From NCBI GenBank assembly GCA_910584585.1, contig CAJUBP010000009.1, forward strand, positions 1 through 64,000: 64,000 bases of DNA, written 5' to 3'. The notes under the pieces are model-generated. The model was not told the origin of the DNA and did no database searches. It saw only the letters and a list, made by a program, of their open reading frames with translations. Numbering within the stretch: position 1 is the first letter of the stretch; every line of letters begins with the position of its first letter. Of this stretch, positions 1 to 8,332 are shown piece by piece. Both the position numbers and the translations under genes were made by a program. The stretch is from an uncultured Lachnospiraceae bacterium (lineage in GTDB: Bacteria > Bacillota > Clostridia > Lachnospirales > Lachnospiraceae).

Positions 1-16
1 TTCGTCCGAATTCAAC

Positions 17-81
17 GGATAACTATCAATTATCCGCACCATTCATATCTCGTCAAAATGACGGATAACGGTGGATTATCC
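17..81. promoter_or_regulatory. Two operator-like dyads
   Basis: Two copies of GGATAA-N7-TTATCC lie at 17-35 and 63-81 with different 7-bp spacers. Matching half-sites and spacing suggest a protein-binding site for a gene left of the window edge. From 82 to 412 the sequence is pyrimidine-rich and I see no gene in it. Confidence 0.4.
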
Positions 82-412
82 AATACTATTTCTAATGATA
101 CCATACCTCCCCCTATTTTTCACCAATTTCCCCAATTTTTTCCGCTTTCTTAACACTCCTCGCCAAATTCTTTTTTCCAAAATCCCTACATCAAATTTTC
201 CCAATCTCTTCAGCCTCTTCTAATGTTTCTTTCCCAAATCTTTCCATGCCCTTTCCCCAAATGTCACCCAATAAGCATCTGAGCAATATTCTCATCCATA
301 CACTGTTTCCCTTACTGGTAAACAACGTACACTCCTTTCCCCAGAATCATCACCACCACATCATAATCCTAAATCACCGCAATATCATTCCAAAGTCCCA
401 TTTTATACAATT

Positions 413-448
413 AAAAAACAGCCGCTGAAACTTTTATTCAGGGGCTGT
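413..448 (-). terminator. Rho-independent terminator of the STM401x/acyltransferase operon
   Basis: Read on the minus strand, ACAGCCCCTG pairs with CAGCGGCTGT around an 11-nt loop and is followed by a run of six T. It lies 120 bp beyond the acyltransferase stop codon, so it probably ends that operon. Confidence 0.75.
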
Positions 449-568
449 TTTAAATATAAAATTAATACAAAACACAACTTCCATATCTATAAATTCCAGT
501 TTCGCTCCCATACTCTTACTACATTTTGATAGCAAAAATCCAGAATAACCTCAGACTCACAGCTCTCA

Positions 569-1642
569 TCAAACTGCCCTCCCCATCTTCTCTGCAAGCC
601 AAACAGGCCCCCGCCAAATCACCTGATACGCCAGAACCGTAATCAAAAAACTCCCTGCGCAAACCCCTGCGGCCTGCGCATAAACATTCCCGCCAGGCCG
701 TACCGCATAATATGCCAGCGCCACCAAAATTGACTGATGCAGAAGATACACCGGATACGACGCGCGGTTCCAATACCTGGTAAAACCTGTCTCCCTGTTT
801 AAAAACTTTCTTCCTGCCCCAAGCAGAACCAATATGGTAATCCACCCGATAAAATTCACCCAGCAGTCACCGTAATAGGAAAAATTGTAATACATGACAA
901 CAGAAGCAATCGTTCCTATTCCGCACAAAACCGCCATCCACTTCATATTTCTTTCCAATTTCTCCAATGCCCGTTCATTGCTTAGCACATAATATCCTGC
1001 CAGATACAAAGCCAAATCTTTCCCTATACTGAAACCGCCGAAATTACCCAGATAATACATCAGCCATATGGGCACAAACAAAAACAGGACAGCAGCTGCC
1101 GGGATCTTCTCTGCATGGACCGCGGCCTTTTCATAGGGCAGAAAATGGAACAGCCCCAGCGTCACCATGGAAATCAGAAACAAAAACAGAATAAACCACA
1201 GATGCCCTGGCGTAAAGGCGCCGTCATAGCCGCTGAAATCGGTGACATGAGTGAAAAAGTATTTCCAGTTCTCCCAAATGCCGCCCGCATACCCATCAAA
1301 AAATTTCCTGGCATACAAAGTCTGGAACGGCACAAGAAATACCATGCCAAATAGGAAAGGTATCAGCAATTTGCGAACCCGCTGTATGATAAATTCTTTC
1401 ACTGTCCTCTTCTCCAACGCAAACCGCGCGCTCATTCCTGCCAATACAAACAAAAGCGGCATAAACCAGGGATTGATCAGCACGATGAAAGAACTCAATA
1501 TCTTATTTTCTCCATGCCAAATATAGAACCGGGATCCAAAATCATTCCAAATCATACAGGCATGCACCGGAAACAACAGCAAAATAGATAAGCCCCGCAA
1601 ATGATCCATATCATGTTTTCTGGTATTTTCTCGCTCTATCAT
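569..1642 (-). CDS. Acyltransferase family 3 membrane protein
   Basis: The protein has 357 residues with many hydrophobic segments. Its N-terminus reads DHLRGLSILLLFPVHA, which fits the conserved first helix and catalytic His of the acyltransferase-3 family (membrane O-acyltransferases acting on sugars, polysaccharides or lipids). The start at 1642 is chosen because AAAGGA lies about 10 nt upstream and the family motif begins at once; a longer frame upstream would overlap the preceding gene. It is the last gene of the STM401x operon and precedes a terminator. The substrate cannot be told; modification of a product made by the upstream enzymes is possible but is inference. Confidence 0.8.
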   Translation of the reverse strand: MIERENTRKHDMDHLRGLSILLLFPVHACMIWNDFGSRFYIWHGENKILSSFIVLINPWFMPLLFVLAGMSARFALEKRTVKEFIIQRVRKLLIPFLFGMVFLVPFQTLYARKFFDGYAGGIWENWKYFFTHVTDFSGYDGAFTPGHLWFILFLFLISMVTLGLFHFLPYEKAAVHAEKIPAAAVLFLFVPIWLMYYLGNFGGFSIGKDLALYLAGYYVLSNERALEKLERNMKWMAVLCGIGTIASVVMYYNFSYYGDCWVNFIGWITILVLLGAGRKFLNRETGFTRYWNRASYPVYLLHQSILVALAYYAVRPGGNVYAQAAGVCAGSFLITVLAYQVIWRGPVWLAEKMGRAV

Positions 1643-1745
1643 ACAGCTCTTAATCCTTTCTGCTTTACAAAAATTCCAGAAAGCACCCAGCCCGCCTCTC
1701 CGCAGCCTGCATGCAGAAAGCAGCCGGTTTGCGCCTAAGGAACCA

Positions 1746-3440
1746 TTAAGAAAAATACTCCACCATCTCCCTGTCATTGAGAGAATCGCCGAATGCCATA
1801 ACATCCTCTCTCCGATACCCCATCACTCTGCAAATCTCCAAAATTCCTGCCAGCTTCCCTGTTCCCCTTTTCGTAATCTGCATACAATTTCCCTCCCATA
1901 ATGCCTGACAGGAATCCGGGATTTTCAATTCCTGCGCCAGCTCCTTTCGTTTATGCTCCGGCATCTCCATTCCCTGCCTGAGCCTGCGAAAAGACAGCGT
2001 TACTTTATAAATATCCGTTCTTTTCCGATACACATGCACTGCAAACCCAAGGGCCCTCTGCATCCCTTTTACATCTGCCAGCCATTCGGCATCCATAGGC
2101 ACAACCACGTCCAGACAGCCGTCTCTATGGCTTTTCACCTGCCCGTGCGATGCGTTCCGGCCGCTGGAACAATCATCCAGACAGCCGTCTCTATAGCTTT
2201 TCACTTGTCCGTGCGATGCGTTCCGGCCGCTGGAACAATCATCCAGACAGCCGTCTCTATAGCTTTTCACTTGTCCGTGCGATGCGTTCCGGCCGTCGGA
2301 GCAATCATCCAGACAGCCGTCTCCATAATTTTTCACCTGCCACCTTGCGCCGTTGGCAAATACGCCCCCGCGAATCAGATGCCCCACAGGGGCAATCTTT
2401 CTTTGCGCAATCTCCAAGGGCAGTGAAGTGGCAAGATAAATTTCACACCGCCTGGCCAGGCGGGCCAGTCCGTCCGCCGTTTCTTTCGGTATCTGCTTTT
2501 CTCCCTTCGGGACGAGGGTGCCGTCAATATCGAAAAATACAGCTTTCGGATAAACAGGAATACGAAAAGCCGGATAGGGCCGGAAAAAAGGAATCACTGC
2601 GTCTTCCCGGCTGCAGTAAGCCAGGTAGCAGCTGCACTCTTTGCGGCTGCAATACCTCGAATCATGCCTGCTCTCTAACTGCTCGCAGTCCAAATGCCCC
2701 TCTTTTCTGTTCCGTCCGGACTCCTCATAAAAATTCCCAATCTTCTGACGGGATATATTGCAACGGCCCATAGTCCCGTCCGCCTCCACAAAACGGCTGT
2801 CCCCGCAGACCGCAGGATCTGCCCTGTAATGCTTTAATTCCTGCCGGAAATAGGGATCTATTTTTGTAAAGGCCGCAATCTCCCCATCGGTGTAGCGTCT
2901 TTTCAAGCCGTCCATTTTATTAATCCAAAGATACACAGAATCCGGCAGCATTTCCCTCAGCGCGCGGATCTGTTCCAACTGCTCCGGAACGCCTACCGCC
3001 CCCACGCAATAGGAAATCCCCTGTTCTGTCAGGAACCGGCACTGCTGCGCAAATCGTTCCGCCGTTACCATTTCCGGATGAAAGGTTCCCCATAAACGCA
3101 GCTTTTCCAATACTCCCCCATGAGTTCGGTAGACGGCAAGCATCTGCTCCGCTGAAAAACTAAAATTGCTCTGAGCCCCGACAGCGTCCATCGCCGGACT
3201 TTTGCTTAAAGCTGCAAGCCCTTCCCAGTAATAGGGATGAATCAAAGCCTCTCCATAGGGAACCACCAGCAGCGCGCCGCCGTTTTGCTGCTGAATCATC
3301 TGATCTATAAAATGAAAAAAAGCTTGCTGATCTTTCTGTATGCTCTTCTTGGTGCCGGTTCTTTTTGCAAAGGGGCAGTAGCTGCAGGAATAATTGCAGG
3401 ATTTTAAGCTGCCCCTGAAATACCACTGCCGCTTACCCAT
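1746..3440 (-). CDS. STM4011-family radical SAM protein fused to a HAD (Cof-type) hydrolase
   Basis: The protein has 564 residues. Residues 15-22 (CNYSCSYC) form the CxxxCxxC radical SAM cluster motif, and the first ~290 residues match my memory of the STM4011 family. A cysteine-rich stretch near residue 270 could hold another Fe-S cluster. From about residue 305 a HAD domain starts with FFDIDGTLVP (nucleophile Asp) and has GDSLND near residue 550 (motif IV). The HAD part ends only six residues later, whereas Cof-type enzymes usually continue for 30-40, so its C-terminus looks clipped. Residues ~367-446 are an in-frame tandem repeat between HAD core and cap. The start has GGGAGTG upstream. 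It sits with STM4012-4015; the pathway is unknown to me. Confidence 0.8.
   Translation of the reverse strand: MGKRQWYFRGSLKSCNYSCSYCPFAKRTGTKKSIQKDQQAFFHFIDQMIQQQNGGALLVVPYGEALIHPYYWEGLAALSKSPAMDAVGAQSNFSFSAEQMLAVYRTHGGVLEKLRLWGTFHPEMVTAERFAQQCRFLTEQGISYCVGAVGVPEQLEQIRALREMLPDSVYLWINKMDGLKRRYTDGEIAAFTKIDPYFRQELKHYRADPAVCGDSRFVEADGTMGRCNISRQKIGNFYEESGRNRKEGHLDCEQLESRHDSRYCSRKECSCYLAYCSREDAVIPFFRPYPAFRIPVYPKAVFFDIDGTLVPKGEKQIPKETADGLARLARRCEIYLATSLPLEIAQRKIAPVGHLIRGGVFANGARWQVKNYGDGCLDDCSDGRNASHGQVKSYRDGCLDDCSSGRNASHGQVKSYRDGCLDDCSSGRNASHGQVKSHRDGCLDVVVPMDAEWLADVKGMQRALGFAVHVYRKRTDIYKVTLSFRRLRQGMEMPEHKRKELAQELKIPDSCQALWEGNCMQITKRGTGKLAGILEICRVMGYRREDVMAFGDSLNDREMVEYFS
2102..2340 (-). repeat. 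66-bp in-frame tandem repeat inside the HAD domain
   Basis: About 3.5 copies of a 66-bp unit are seen, with matching points at 2168, 2234 and 2300. Each unit encodes 22 residues ending in a DGCLDD-type sequence, so every full copy adds two Cys. The copies are almost identical, which points to recent slippage or unequal crossing over. Since 66 is a multiple of three, copy-number change keeps the frame. Confidence 0.95.
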
Positions 3441-3446
3441 TAATTT

Positions 3447-3638
3447 TCACTCCCATTGAATGGCTTCATGGGGCACAGTTCCGTTTTTTTCTCTGTCTTT
3501 TCTTCCTTCAATAATCGCAGCTATCTCGTCCGGCTCTGGCTCTACCTCTGGTATAAATTTTATAACCACCTTATACAATGTATCAATATCTTCATCCGGC
3601 ACTAATTCTATTAGCCCCTTTAACATTTCTTTACTCAT
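3447..3638 (-). CDS. Putative antitoxin of a type II toxin-antitoxin pair
   Basis: This acidic 63-residue protein begins 11 bp after the toxin gene's stop. It has AGGAGATG upstream of its ATG. The pattern LVPDEDIDTLYKVVIKFIPE followed by an acidic, flexible C-terminus resembles small antitoxins that accompany RelE-type toxins in Firmicutes; this is from memory. Toxin before antitoxin is the reverse of the usual relBE order. The stop lies 6 bp before the STM4011 start, so the gene is part of that operon. Confidence 0.6.
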   Translation of the reverse strand: MSKEMLKGLIELVPDEDIDTLYKVVIKFIPEVEPEPDEIAAIIEGRKDREKNGTVPHEAIQWE

Positions 3639-3649
3639 GCTCTCATCTC

Positions 3650-3886
3650 CTACAATTTCTTATATGCCTGACCTCTTGGTAAGATATTTTCAATATATAT
3701 CAAATCCCCCTCAATTGAAAAAAGAACCCTCAGATCTCCAACCCTCAGGCGATATCCCTCTTTCATGCCTTGCAATTTTTTAATATCTCCAAATGGGATT
3801 TTTTCAATCGCTTCCCGTAACCTTTTTTTGGTTGCCTTATCTGTGGAATTGATATATTTTACTGCCTTCTTGCTATACTCTATCAT
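3650..3886 (-). CDS. RelE/ParE-family toxin
   Basis: The 78-residue basic protein has helices followed by YRLRVGDLRVLFSIEGD and ENILPRGQAY, the strand pattern of RelE-type ribosome-dependent mRNA interferases. The start at 3886 forms an ATGA overlap with the stop codon of the STM4012 gene, and the GGAGG serving it lies inside that gene, so translation is coupled. This indicates insertion of the pair into the STM401x operon. ParE-like action on gyrase cannot be excluded. Confidence 0.75.
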   Translation of the reverse strand: MIEYSKKAVKYINSTDKATKKRLREAIEKIPFGDIKKLQGMKEGYRLRVGDLRVLFSIEGDLIYIENILPRGQAYKKL

Positions 3887-5235
3887 ACTCCATTTATTTT
3901 CCTTTCCTCCATTAATCGCAGCACCTCTTCCGAAATCAACTGCGGCCCCAAGAAATCCGACAAGGCAACCCCCTCTTTTGTCAGCGAAAGAAATCCTTCC
4001 TCCCGCAGGGCATAACCAGCCGAAACCCAATCCAAAAGCAGCGGGAAATCCTCTTCTGCCTGACTGTCAAAATGCAGGCTGTAATCGGCAAAGCAGAGTC
4101 CCCGGCCAAACAATATATGCCGAATCACATATCTTCGTTTTTCTTCCTCCCGAGACAACAGAAACCCATGAGTAATCTTCCGGTACTCTTTCTGTTCTAT
4201 ATAATTTTGCAAAATAGAACTGCATCGCTTCGGCTCCACTGCGTAGGGCGCGCAAAAATGCAGATTCCCCAGATAGCTTCTGCCCCCGCAGCCAATGGAT
4301 ATGGTATTGCCAAAGCCGCACAAGGAAACCGGAAGTTTCTTTTGCGTCTGCTCATTTTCTGCATTCCGGTCTGCAGAAGCCGAATATCCCAAAGATGCCT
4401 GCCCCATCCTTTCCCGAACAAACCTCCGCATGGAATACGGCCGGTATCCCGCTTCCAGAAGGAACTCCCGCACAAACTGATACATCTCAAAAGCATCTTC
4501 CGCTCGCTGCAAGCCCTGCCGGTACAAATATGTCCCAGGCTTTACATACAGCGGATAGACAAACAGCTCTTCCGGTTCAAATTCCAATGCCTGACTCAGA
4601 GAATCCGCAAGGCTCTCCCTGGTCTGCCCTGGGATTCCATAGATCAGATCAATATTCACACACGCAAATCCAGTATCCCGAATCAGCCCCAGCGCTTTCC
4701 TTGCCTCATCTGCAGTATGAAAACGACGCAGGGTAAGAAGCTCTTCCTCCTGAAAGCTCTGCACACCGATACTGAGACGGCTGACTCCCTCTTTCTTTAG
4801 AATATTTAACTTTTCCGCTGTAGTCTGATTGGGCGAAGTTTCCGCCACTATGATTTGCTTCCCTGCCTCTATTCCAAAACACTCCCCGGCAATGGAAAAA
4901 ACTTTCCGAAGCAGATGTTCCGGCAATAGCAGCGGAGTGCCTCCCCCTAAGGTCAAATCGGAAAACACTGCTTCCTTTGGCATAATCTCCGCAATCTGCC
5001 GGGCATGACGTTCCATGGCAGCTGCATAGGCTTCCATCTGCTGCCGGCTCTGTCCGGCCAGGGAAAACAAATTGCAGTACCCGCATTTATACTGGCAGAA
5101 CGGAATATGAAAATACAGGCTGTTTTCTTTGCCTGACAGCCTGCCAATATAATCTCTAAGCTCCAGTTCCGGCAGAGTCCGATATGCAATCTTATGGGGA
5201 TAACTGTACATATACTGGATATATGGATGCTCCAT
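3883..5235 (-). CDS. STM4012-family radical SAM protein (HemW-like)
   Basis: The 450-residue protein carries SLYFHIPFCQYKCGYCNLF, giving a CxxxCxxC cluster motif in the setting typical of coproporphyrinogen-oxidase-like/HemW radical SAM enzymes, then GGGTP and SIGVQSF. It should cleave S-adenosylmethionine to start a radical reaction on an unknown substrate. The start at 5235 (MEHPY) is preferred because GGAGG lies 8 nt upstream; an upstream Met at 5253 lacks such a site. The ribosome site lies inside a 66-bp duplicated segment. It is one of five genes of the STM4011-4015 set. Confidence 0.82.
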   Translation of the reverse strand: MEHPYIQYMYSYPHKIAYRTLPELELRDYIGRLSGKENSLYFHIPFCQYKCGYCNLFSLAGQSRQQMEAYAAAMERHARQIAEIMPKEAVFSDLTLGGGTPLLLPEHLLRKVFSIAGECFGIEAGKQIIVAETSPNQTTAEKLNILKKEGVSRLSIGVQSFQEEELLTLRRFHTADEARKALGLIRDTGFACVNIDLIYGIPGQTRESLADSLSQALEFEPEELFVYPLYVKPGTYLYRQGLQRAEDAFEMYQFVREFLLEAGYRPYSMRRFVRERMGQASLGYSASADRNAENEQTQKKLPVSLCGFGNTISIGCGGRSYLGNLHFCAPYAVEPKRCSSILQNYIEQKEYRKITHGFLLSREEEKRRYVIRHILFGRGLCFADYSLHFDSQAEEDFPLLLDWVSAGYALREEGFLSLTKEGVALSDFLGPQLISEEVLRLMEERKINGV

Positions 5236-5240
5236 CTGGA

Positions 5241-5372
5241 TTCCTCCTATCACGATATTCTTCGGCGCTACGTTCCATTTTCAGAGATATGGAAATCACT
5301 TCTGACTTCCTCCTATCACGATATTCTTCGGCGCTACGTTCCATTTTCAGCGATATGGAAATCACTTCCGTC
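5241..5372 (-). repeat. 66-bp tandem duplication spanning the STM4013 gene end and the next ribosome site
   Basis: Positions 5241-5306 and 5307-5372 are near-identical copies (few mismatches). The unit holds the last codons and stop of the STM4013 gene, the short intergenic gap and the GGAGG of the STM4012 gene. After duplication only the copy next to STM4012 still serves a start codon; the other GGAGG is orphaned. Confidence 0.95.
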
Positions 5373-6182
5373 CGCCTCCTGAAGCAGAAAATGCTTATAC
5401 GGAACTGTCGTTACAATAGGGTGATTAATCCCATGATACCAGACGCCGTCTTCCCCGTAACAGGTCCCATGGTCTGAACAGCAAATCACAAAAGTCTCTC
5501 CCTTTTCGCGAAATGCCCCAAACAGTCTCCCTAACTGCCCGTCAACGTAACGCAAGGCCGAAGCATGGGCTTTTTTACTGTCCTTTTTCTCCCCCTCGGC
5601 ATAAAAATAATTGGGATAATGCAGAGCAGAAATATTCAGATACATCAGAATCTTTTGCCCCTCTTTTCTCTGTCCCAACTTCTGCAGCGCAAAATCTATC
5701 TGATACTCTGCAGACTCCTTCACCTTGCAGCCAAAAGCCGGCTTCCAGTAACTATGCTGAAAATAAGAGGGCAGAACTTTTCCCACATCTGTTCTCTTGT
5801 CAAAAAAACTGACGCCGCCGATGCAGCAGGTTTCGTACCCTTCCTCCGCAAGTCCTTCCACCCAGGTTGCGCCGGAAAAAGCATAGGCCCCCTCCGGCGC
5901 CTTGCGCCCCATGCCGATATCCGGCGAGAAAAAAAGCGGTTCGCGCTTTTTCATCTCCAAAACGCCTTCCTCTATGGGGAAAAACCCGGCAAACATGGCC
6001 TGATGGGACGGATAAGTAAAGTTCCCCGGCGCCTGGCATTTCTTCCAGGGCCCATACCGGTTCAGTACCGGAGTCCCTCCTTTTTCCTGTTCCTCATAAG
6101 CCACATCATACCGCAGGGAATCTATGCACACAAATAAAATATGGCACTTCCCCACAATCTGATTCATATCTGTCCTCTGCAT
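5334..6182 (-). CDS. STM4013/SEN3800-family hydrolase (alkaline phosphatase/sulfatase fold)
   Basis: The 282-residue protein starts near HILFVCIDSLRYDV, the metal-binding Asp strand of the sulfatase/alkaline phosphatase superfamily. APGNFTYPSHQAMFAG follows (Thr/Ser nucleophile region), then CCSDHGTCYGEDG and YHGINHP, which supply the later metal ligands. It therefore keeps a full set of candidate active-site residues and may cleave a phosphate or sulfate ester; the substrate is unknown. The start at 6182 has AAGGAG 8 nt upstream. The stop lies in the upstream copy of a 66-bp duplication. Confidence 0.78.
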   Translation of the reverse strand: MQRTDMNQIVGKCHILFVCIDSLRYDVAYEEQEKGGTPVLNRYGPWKKCQAPGNFTYPSHQAMFAGFFPIEEGVLEMKKREPLFFSPDIGMGRKAPEGAYAFSGATWVEGLAEEGYETCCIGGVSFFDKRTDVGKVLPSYFQHSYWKPAFGCKVKESAEYQIDFALQKLGQRKEGQKILMYLNISALHYPNYFYAEGEKKDSKKAHASALRYVDGQLGRLFGAFREKGETFVICCSDHGTCYGEDGVWYHGINHPIVTTVPYKHFLLQEADGSDFHIAENGT

Positions 6183-6210
6183 ACGATCTCTCCTTTAAAA
6201 CCATGGACAT

Positions 6211-7287
6211 TCACAGCATCTTCAATCTCTGCTCTAATCCGGATAAAATCCGGGCCTGCTCCTGATAAATCCTGTTCTCGCCGTAAATATCCCGGTAAAT
6301 CAAATCCCCCTGCCCATTCATCTCAATCACCCTGGGCCGCAGGCTTCCTTTTTCCAGCAAAAGGTCAATACCCGCCATAGAAATGCCTCCGGAAGCATTT
6401 CCCGCACTCCAGTTTCCGCTGCCGGAAAACGCCTCATATGCTTTCCGGCATACGGACGCAATCTGATCCATTATGGTTTCGCCCAGCCCAAGCTCTTCTG
6501 GGGCCAACGCCTGATTATTCAAATGTAGGTTGGTAATCGGGCCTTTAGATTGGCGGGCTACCATCGCGGCAATATGCCCGAACTGGAACACCACCCGCAA
6601 ATCATAGCTTTTTCCGTGAAAATCCGCTTTGGGATGCCACCGCTCCACCACGCATTTCAGGGACAGCAATTGATCCAGCAAAGCCTTGATTTTTGCATTT
6701 TCCTCCAGGCAGACAAGCCTTTTGGTATTAATTAACTGCCCCTGTTCCAAACGGCAGGACGTATAGAGCTTACGGCGCCCCATGCCCGGATGGATACGGA
6801 AAGCCGCCACTCCTGCCGCGCCGGAAAAATACCTCGGTTTTACAAAAACGCTGTAACAATTCCTCTGTTCCATGACCTCTTCTAACTGCGTAGCTGTCCT
6901 GACTTCTTCCGGAAACATCTCAGTCACCGGAACTCCATGGGCTTTCAGCCGCAGGTTGGCTTCCCTTTTATCCAGCATCCCGCAGATTGCTCCCGGCGGG
7001 TTTAAGAAGCAGCAGTCTGCCTGCGCCAAACGATACAGATTCCGCTGATATTCATTTAGCTGCTCCTGCATTCGGCATAATCCAATTGTCTGATAAGCAG
7101 GCGGATCAATTTTTACCGCCGCTCCCTGCAGCCGTTCCATATTTAATTTTCTGGAAACATCATCCCAGGACATTGTCTGAAACGTTATCCCCAAAGGATC
7201 CGCCGCTTTCTGAAAAAAAATGGACCGCTTCGAAGACGGGTCGCCGATTAAGACCACCCGCCTTTTTCCCTGTTTCTCTGCGTTCAT
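6211..7287 (-). CDS. STM4014-family ATP-grasp-like protein
   Basis: This 358-residue protein has the spread of charged motifs seen in ATP-grasp ligases: FVKPRYFSGAAGV for nucleotide binding, YDLRVVFQFG mid-protein and IDLLLEKGSLRPRVIEMNGQGD near the end, where Glu and Asn would bind Mg. ATP-grasp enzymes join a carboxylate to an amine or thiol. Its start lies 11 bp after the STM4015 stop with only a weak ribosome site, consistent with coupled translation. Which compound is ligated is not visible. Confidence 0.75.
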   Translation of the reverse strand: MNAEKQGKRRVVLIGDPSSKRSIFFQKAADPLGITFQTMSWDDVSRKLNMERLQGAAVKIDPPAYQTIGLCRMQEQLNEYQRNLYRLAQADCCFLNPPGAICGMLDKREANLRLKAHGVPVTEMFPEEVRTATQLEEVMEQRNCYSVFVKPRYFSGAAGVAAFRIHPGMGRRKLYTSCRLEQGQLINTKRLVCLEENAKIKALLDQLLSLKCVVERWHPKADFHGKSYDLRVVFQFGHIAAMVARQSKGPITNLHLNNQALAPEELGLGETIMDQIASVCRKAYEAFSGSGNWSAGNASGGISMAGIDLLLEKGSLRPRVIEMNGQGDLIYRDIYGENRIYQEQARILSGLEQRLKML

Positions 7288-7298
7288 CTCAAACGCGC

Positions 7299-8162
7299 CT
7301 ATTCTGTCAGCATCGGATAGTAATAAATCTCTCCGTCATAGTCGTCTGCTTCCTGCTGATCTTCCACATTTACCTGAACGCCGGAAAGGGCTTCCAGTTT
7401 CTCCATCATATCATCCGACAAAAAATGATATTCCAGATCCAGCTGCTTAATATTGGGATATTCCGGCAGTTTATCTAAGAGCATTTGGCCGCCTTTATCA
7501 GTCAGAGTGCCCATGGATAAATCCAGCGTCGTAATCCTGTCCATGTATTTGCAGTCCAAAACCGCCTCCGCAATCTCATCCTGAATCTCACTGTCCGTAA
7601 TCCCCAAATAAGTAAGTTTGGGAAAATCAGATTCTGCCAACAGCCCCTGAATGTCAGTAATGTCGCCGTCAAATCCGTAATCCTCTATGCCGATATACAG
7701 CAGCAATGTCTCCAGAGACGGAAGCTTTGCTTTCTGTATGGACGCAATGATGTCCTTTGGCAGCCCTCCGCAGATAATCTCCAGATGCTTCAAATTCTCA
7801 TGGACGATTTTTCCCAGTTCCAGCTCCGTGCTTCCCTTAATTACCAGCTTTTCCAACTGGGGCATTGCCTCCCAGAGTTTCGAATAATCCGCCTGGATAA
7901 TCCAGGAAACCTCACAGTCCTCATAATCCATATCTGCAAAAAACAGGCTTTTAATCTGGGAGAATTTCTCCTTATTCTTCACAATCCCGTCCACGATCAC
8001 CTGCAGGCCCTCCTGCGTTTCATCCCAGCATTCTCCCCAGGGCCCGATGACGATCTCCTCCAAATCGGGAAGCTGCGGATCTTCCAGAATTTCTTTCAGC
8101 AGATCTTCCTCGTTCTTTCCTTCATCTTCATACGTATAAGCAAACCGTTTACTTTTGTACAT
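7299..8162 (-). CDS. STM4015-family leucine-rich-repeat-like protein
   Basis: The 287-residue acidic protein is built of repeating LxxLxLxxx units (for example LPSLETLLLYIG, FPKLTYLGITDSEI, ITTLDLSMGTL and IKQLDLEYHFL). This indicates a leucine-rich-repeat solenoid, probably a protein-binding scaffold and not an enzyme. AGGAGG precedes the ATG by 7 nt. It is the first gene of the STM401x operon, directly behind a sigma-A-type promoter. Confidence 0.78.
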   Translation of the reverse strand: MYKSKRFAYTYEDEGKNEEDLLKEILEDPQLPDLEEIVIGPWGECWDETQEGLQVIVDGIVKNKEKFSQIKSLFFADMDYEDCEVSWIIQADYSKLWEAMPQLEKLVIKGSTELELGKIVHENLKHLEIICGGLPKDIIASIQKAKLPSLETLLLYIGIEDYGFDGDITDIQGLLAESDFPKLTYLGITDSEIQDEIAEAVLDCKYMDRITTLDLSMGTLTDKGGQMLLDKLPEYPNIKQLDLEYHFLSDDMMEKLEALSGVQVNVEDQQEADDYDGEIYYYPMLTE

Positions 8163-8224
8163 ACCCTACCTCCTGTTTTCAGAAACCAAACCCAGGAATG
8201 TTTGATTCCTTTTTCTGTATTTCC

Positions 8225-8253
8225 ATTTTACGGCAGCCATCCATGATTTGCAA
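8225..8253 (-). promoter_or_regulatory. Sigma-A-type promoter of the STM401x operon
   Basis: On the minus strand, TTGCAA (8248-8253) and TAAAAT (8225-8230) are separated by exactly 17 bp. The start codon of the STM4015 gene lies about 60 bp downstream. Confidence 0.6.
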
Positions 8254-8276
8254 GGCAAAATCTTTTACAAAAAAAT

Positions 8277-8303
8277 GAACCTTTTCCGGAATCATGACGA
8301 ATA
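8277..8303 (+). promoter_or_regulatory. Candidate ECF-type promoter before the sigma factor gene
   Basis: GAACC (8277-8281) and CGAATA (8298-8303) are 16 bp apart, matching the GAAC...CG layout of extracytoplasmic-function sigma promoters. It lies just upstream of the sigma gene, suggesting autoregulation. Inference only. Confidence 0.5.
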
Positions 8304-8332
8304 TAAAGTGAACAGGCAATGGAGGTGAAGCA

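Noticed and set aside
246..428. 60-codon open frame on the plus strand
   Set aside because: It has no ribosome site, a His/Ile/Asn-rich composition without any recognisable pattern, and its stop lies in a terminator that belongs to the minus strand.
1643..1804. Longer N-terminus for the acyltransferase
   Set aside because: The added residues overlap the upstream gene, do not look like protein of this family, and the ATG at 1642 has its own ribosome site.
1953..2773. Plus-strand frames over the 66-bp repeat
   Set aside because: They are opposite-strand shadows of the STM4011-HAD gene; the repeat keeps several frames open at once.
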